DNA from: an uncultured Prevotella sp.
GTDB lineage: Bacteria > Bacteroidota > Bacteroidia > Bacteroidales > Bacteroidaceae
Length of the DNA stretch: 64,000 nt
Reading direction: 5' to 3'
Assembly: GCA_937906495.1 (NCBI GenBank)
Contig: CALCVT010000140.1
Coordinates: 1 to 64,000 of the forward strand
A model generated the notes under the pieces. It made no database searches and was not told the origin of the DNA. It saw only the letters and a program-made list of their open reading frames with translations. The stretch's first letter is position 1; each line of letters opens with the position of its first letter. The position numbers and the translations under genes are program-made. Below are positions 61,161 through 64,000 of the stretch, one piece after another.

Positions 61161-62987
61161 ATGCACGCTAATAACGCTACCGAAACCTACCTCAAGGGCA
61201 TCGTATCGAACCTGCCTGAGATGCCCGGATGCTACCAGTATCTTGACGAAAAGGGCACCATTATCTACGTAGGAAAGGCCAAGAACCTGAAGCGCCGCGT
61301 TAGCTCTTATTTTAATAAAGAACAGCAAACACGCAAGACCAAACTGCTCGTTTCGCATATACACGATATCCGCTACATTGTAGTGAAAACCGAAGAGGAT
61401 GCACTGCTACTAGAGAACAACCTGATTAAACGCTACAAGCCACACTACAACGTGTTGCTCAAAGACGACAAAACCTATCCCTCAATCGCCATTTCGCATG
61501 AGTACTTGCCGCGCATCTTCAAAACAAGGCTCAGGGGCAAACGCGGAGCTACTTATTTTGGACCCTACAGCCATGTTCCAACCATGTATGCCCTACTCGA
61601 CCTGTGCCGCGACCTCTACCAGCCACGCCCCTGCCATACGGCCATGACCCGCGAAGGTGTTGAAGAAGGAAAATACGACCTCTGCCTAAACTATCACATC
61701 AAACGCTGTAAAGGGCCCTGCACCGGGCGCCAAAGCCACAGCGACTACCTTAAAAACATTGAGGCCTGCAAGGAAATTCTGAAGGGAAACACAGCCGAGG
61801 TGGCACGGCGAATGAAAGACGAAATGATGGCTCTGGCTGAGGAACTGCGCTTTGAAGAAGCACAAGAGATTAAACGAAAGTTCGAACTCATCGAAAATTT
61901 TCGCGCAAAGAGCGAGGTGGTTTCAGCCGTGCTGCACAATATTGACGTATTCAACATCGAAAGCGAAGATAAGGTGGCTTACATCAACTACCTGCACGTT
62001 ACGAACGGATGCATCAACCAGGCTTTTACTTTTGAGTATAAAAAGAAACTGGAAGAGTCGGACGAAGAACTCCTCACACTGGGCATCATCGAAATGCGCG
62101 AGCGGTACGGCAGTCTGTCTAAAGAGATTGTGGTACCTTTCTACGTAGACATCCCCTCCGAAATGGCCACACTGACCATCCCTCAAAAGGGCGATAAAAA
62201 GAAACTGCTCGAACTATCAAAACTCAATGTCAAGCAATACCGCTTCGACCGGTTAAAACAAAGCGACAAACTCAACCCGGAACAAAAGCAAACCCGGCTG
62301 ATGAAGGAAATTCAACGCGACCTCGGACTACCCAAGCTACCCATGCACATTGAGCTTTTTGATAACTCAAACATCAGCGGCGACGATGCCGTTGCCGCAT
62401 GCGTTGTGTTCGAAAAACTCAAACCGGCTAAAAAAGAATACCGAAAATACCTTATTCGGACCGTCGCCGGACCCGATGACTATGCTTCGATGAAAGAGGT
62501 TGTAAGACGACGCTACACCCGGCTCAGCGAAGAGGGAAAACCACTACCCGACCTGATTATTGCCGATGGCGGACGCGGCCAAATGGAGGTTATCCGCAAG
62601 GTTGTGACCGACGAACTGCATCTCGACATTCCCATTGCCGGACTTGCAAAGGACGACCGCCACCGCACACGCGAACTCCTCTACGGTTTTCCTCCCGCTA
62701 CCGTCAGTTTGCAGCCCGACAGCCAATTATTTAGAACGCTCACCCAAATGCAGGACGAAGTTCACCGCTTTGCAATCACCTTTCATCGCGACAAACGATC
62801 CAAGCGCCAGACAGCATCGGAACTCGACAATGTTGCAGGCATCGGCCCAGCAACCAAAAAACTCCTGCTCAACACATACAAGAGCGTCAAACGAATAAAG
62901 GAGGCAAGCCTGAACGAACTGCAACAGCTACTCGGAACCGTACGCGGCGAAAAAATCTATCGCGAGTTGCACCAAGTAACAGAATAA
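61161..62987 (+). CDS. uvrC: UvrABC excinuclease subunit C
   Basis: A 608-residue endonuclease that makes the dual incision in nucleotide-excision repair. The frame is open from 61005, but family homology starts at ATG 61161 (MHANNATETYLKG) and the upstream part overlaps apt. Domains: GIY-YIG (MPGCYQYLDEKG, IIYVGKAKNLKRRVSSYF; 3' incision), the Cys-rich CLNYHIKRCKGPCTG, the UVR helical domain (about 205-245), the RNase H-like domain (ELFDNSNISGDDAVAACVVFE, DLIIADGGRGQM; 5' incision) and a C-terminal helix-hairpin-helix. Confidence 0.95.
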   Translation: MHANNATETYLKGIVSNLPEMPGCYQYLDEKGTIIYVGKAKNLKRRVSSYFNKEQQTRKTKLLVSHIHDIRYIVVKTEEDALLLENNLIKRYKPHYNVLLKDDKTYPSIAISHEYLPRIFKTRLRGKRGATYFGPYSHVPTMYALLDLCRDLYQPRPCHTAMTREGVEEGKYDLCLNYHIKRCKGPCTGRQSHSDYLKNIEACKEILKGNTAEVARRMKDEMMALAEELRFEEAQEIKRKFELIENFRAKSEVVSAVLHNIDVFNIESEDKVAYINYLHVTNGCINQAFTFEYKKKLEESDEELLTLGIIEMRERYGSLSKEIVVPFYVDIPSEMATLTIPQKGDKKKLLELSKLNVKQYRFDRLKQSDKLNPEQKQTRLMKEIQRDLGLPKLPMHIELFDNSNISGDDAVAACVVFEKLKPAKKEYRKYLIRTVAGPDDYASMKEVVRRRYTRLSEEGKPLPDLIIADGGRGQMEVIRKVVTDELHLDIPIAGLAKDDRHRTRELLYGFPPATVSLQPDSQLFRTLTQMQDEVHRFAITFHRDKRSKRQTASELDNVAGIGPATKKLLLNTYKSVKRIKEASLNELQQLLGTVRGEKIYRELHQVTE

Positions 62988-62991
62988 ATCG

Positions 62992-62999
62992 TACTTTTG
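62992..62999 (+). promoter_or_regulatory. -7 box immediately before dtd
   Basis: TACTTTTG ends 7 nt before the dtd ATG. If it is used, the message would be leaderless or nearly so. It overlaps the end of the uvrC-dtd gap. Confidence 0.4.
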
Positions 63000-63006
63000 C
63001 CAATCT

Positions 63007-63459
63007 ATGAGAGCAGTTATCCAACGCGTAAAGCAGGCCTCAGTAAGCATTGCAGGCCATACCAAATCAGCCATCGAACAAGGCTACCTCATCTTGCTGG
63101 GCATTGAAGAAGCCGACAGCAACGAAGATGCCGAATGGCTCTGTCATAAAATAGCAAATCTCCGCATTTTCGACGATGAAAACGGAGTCATGAACCGGAG
63201 TATACTCGACACCGGATACGACGCCCTGGTGGTGAGTCAGTTCACCTTGATGGCCTCGTATAAAAAGGGCAACCGCCCCTCGTACATCCGCGCAGCCGGA
63301 CACGGACACGCTGTGCCACTCTACAAATACTTTTGCCAAACACTGTCCGAAAACATCGGCAAACCCGTTGGCACTGGAGAATTTGGCGCAGACATGCAAG
63401 TAGCACTCATTAACGATGGACCGGTTACCATCTGCATGGACACTAAAAACAAAGAATGA
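63007..63459 (+). CDS. dtd: D-aminoacyl-tRNA deacylase
   Basis: A 150-residue enzyme that removes D-amino acids (and glycine from tRNA-Ala) mischarged on tRNA. It starts with the typical MRAVIQRVKQASV. The two active-site motifs are SQFTLMA (SQFTL) and NDGPVTI (NxGPVT). The length is normal. It is followed by mazG with a 4-nt ATGA overlap, so translation is coupled. Confidence 0.95.
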   Translation: MRAVIQRVKQASVSIAGHTKSAIEQGYLILLGIEEADSNEDAEWLCHKIANLRIFDDENGVMNRSILDTGYDALVVSQFTLMASYKKGNRPSYIRAAGHGHAVPLYKYFCQTLSENIGKPVGTGEFGADMQVALINDGPVTICMDTKNKE

Positions 63460-63782
63460 CACTCGACGAAGCTCAAAGCTTGGTTGACAACTGGATACGT
63501 ACCTACGGCGTACGCTATTTCAGCGAACTCACCAACATGGCATGCCTAACCGAAGAAGTAGGCGAACTTGCACGCGTAATAGCCCGAAAATATGGCGAAC
63601 AGTCTTTCAAAAAGGGCGAAAACACCGACCCCTCCGAAGAGATGGCCGATGTACTTTGGGTGCTCATCTGCCTGGCTAACCAAACAGGCGTAAACTTGAC
63701 CGAAGCCTTGCAGAAAAGCATCGATAAAAAGACACAACGCGATGCCACACGACACTTGGAAAACCCCAAGCTACATGCCTGA
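63456..63782 (+). CDS. MazG-like nucleotide pyrophosphohydrolase
   Basis: A 108-residue all-alpha NTP pyrophosphohydrolase of the short MazG type. The metal-binding EExxE motif is in CLTEEVGELARVI and the ExxD motif in EEMADVLWVLICLAN. Such proteins hydrolyse abnormal or excess dNTPs. The start overlaps the dtd stop, and deoC follows, an order common in Bacteroidales. Confidence 0.9.
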   Translation: MTLDEAQSLVDNWIRTYGVRYFSELTNMACLTEEVGELARVIARKYGEQSFKKGENTDPSEEMADVLWVLICLANQTGVNLTEALQKSIDKKTQRDATRHLENPKLHA

Positions 63783-63806
63783 ATACCCACTTAACACTTT
63801 ACAAAT

Positions 63807-64000
63807 ATGACTACTGACAACCATTGCCACTGTAACCACGACGAGGCTGCCAATCAACAGCACTCGCGCTGCGAACAAGCGTTTGCCAAATACAACCTTC
63901 ACCTTCACGATGAACAGGTAAGTAACGAAGTTCACCAACTCGTAGCAAAGAATAAGGCCAAATACCAAACCCCTGAAGTGAAGCGCCAATTGCTCGGAAC
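63807..64000 (+). CDS. deoC: Deoxyribose-phosphate aldolase (5' fragment)
   Basis: Only the first 64 codons lie in the window; the gene runs off the right edge. The N-terminal residues include a His/Cys-rich stretch (NHCHCNHDE), then FAKYNLHLHDEQVSNEVHQL and TPEVKRQLLG, like the N-terminal extension of Bacteroidales DeoC proteins. The call also rests on the dtd-mazG-deoC order. DeoC splits deoxyribose 5-phosphate into acetaldehyde and glyceraldehyde 3-phosphate. No catalytic residue is yet visible. Confidence 0.7.
   Translation, partial: MTTDNHCHCNHDEAANQQHSRCEQAFAKYNLHLHDEQVSNEVHQLVAKNKAKYQTPEVKRQLLG

Overview
The window is 64 kb of chromosome from a member of the order Bacteroidales (phylum Bacteroidota). 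The evidence is SusC/SusD outer-membrane pairs, type IX secretion (T9SS) sorting domains at the C-termini of two large secreted proteins, repeated promoters of the Bacteroidota type (-7 box TAnnTTTG, often with a TTTG-like -33 box 19-20 nt upstream), the lack of Shine-Dalgarno sequences, and gene orders typical of this group (parE-coaD-S41 peptidase; rnpA-yidD-TatD; dapB-lepB-lepB paralogue-WbqC; apt-uvrC-dtd-mazG-deoC). T9SS sorting domains point towards Prevotella-, Paraprevotella-, Tannerella- or Porphyromonas-like lineages; the genus cannot be fixed from the sequence alone. No phage, insertion sequence, CRISPR array or rRNA operon was seen.

Layout. 0.2-6.2 kb (mostly minus): tRNA-Gln, an S41 peptidase, coaD, parE and a GNAT-like protein. 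6.3-13.5 kb (plus): metK behind a candidate SAM-II riboswitch and attenuator, a LOG-family protein, a DUF4271 membrane protein, hemD, rnpA, yidD, a TatD-like hydrolase and tyrS. 14.1-24.5 kb (plus): a polysaccharide utilisation locus of SusC, SusD, a T9SS-type GH85 endo-beta-N-acetylglucosaminidase and a surface lipoprotein, facing a GH2 beta-galactosidase with accessory C-terminal domains (24.9-29.0 kb, minus). 29.2-33.0 kb (minus): WbqC, a signal-peptidase paralogue lacking both catalytic residues, lepB and dapB. 33.2-40.3 kb (minus): a SIMPL protein, then dusB, a CPBP protease, ribF, a HAD hydrolase and a U32 peptidase in one probable operon, then manC. 40.8-48.2 kb (minus): tRNA-Leu, an outer-membrane barrel protein, a GH92 mannosidase with a GH130 mannoside phosphorylase, and gyrB. 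48.6-58.3 kb (minus): a 1090-residue T9SS adhesin-like protein, a candidate small RNA or attenuator, a second barrel protein, a DEAD-box helicase, dprA, a thioesterase and a DUF2851 protein. 58.5-64 kb (plus): mnmG, a perfect parS centromere site, apt, uvrC, dtd, mazG and the start of deoC.

How the genes work together. GH85 (cuts the chitobiose core of N-glycans), GH2 (removes beta-galactose), GH92 (removes alpha-mannose) and GH130 (probable phosphorolysis of Man-beta-1,4-GlcNAc) together make a nearly complete route for taking apart host N-glycans, split between two loci about 15 kb apart, with SusC/D for capture and import. The rest is housekeeping: DNA topology, translation, cofactor and lysine synthesis, protein export and DNA repair. 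The parS site and the divergence of gene blocks at 58.4 kb suggest that the right part of the window lies in the origin-proximal part of the chromosome. I did not find a convincingly new multi-gene system. The most unusual items are the catalytically dead signal-peptidase paralogue, the T9SS-exported GH85 inside a SusC/D locus, the metK riboswitch-attenuator, the promoter-terminator unit at 52.3 kb and a branched RNA structure between the GH130 and GH92 genes.
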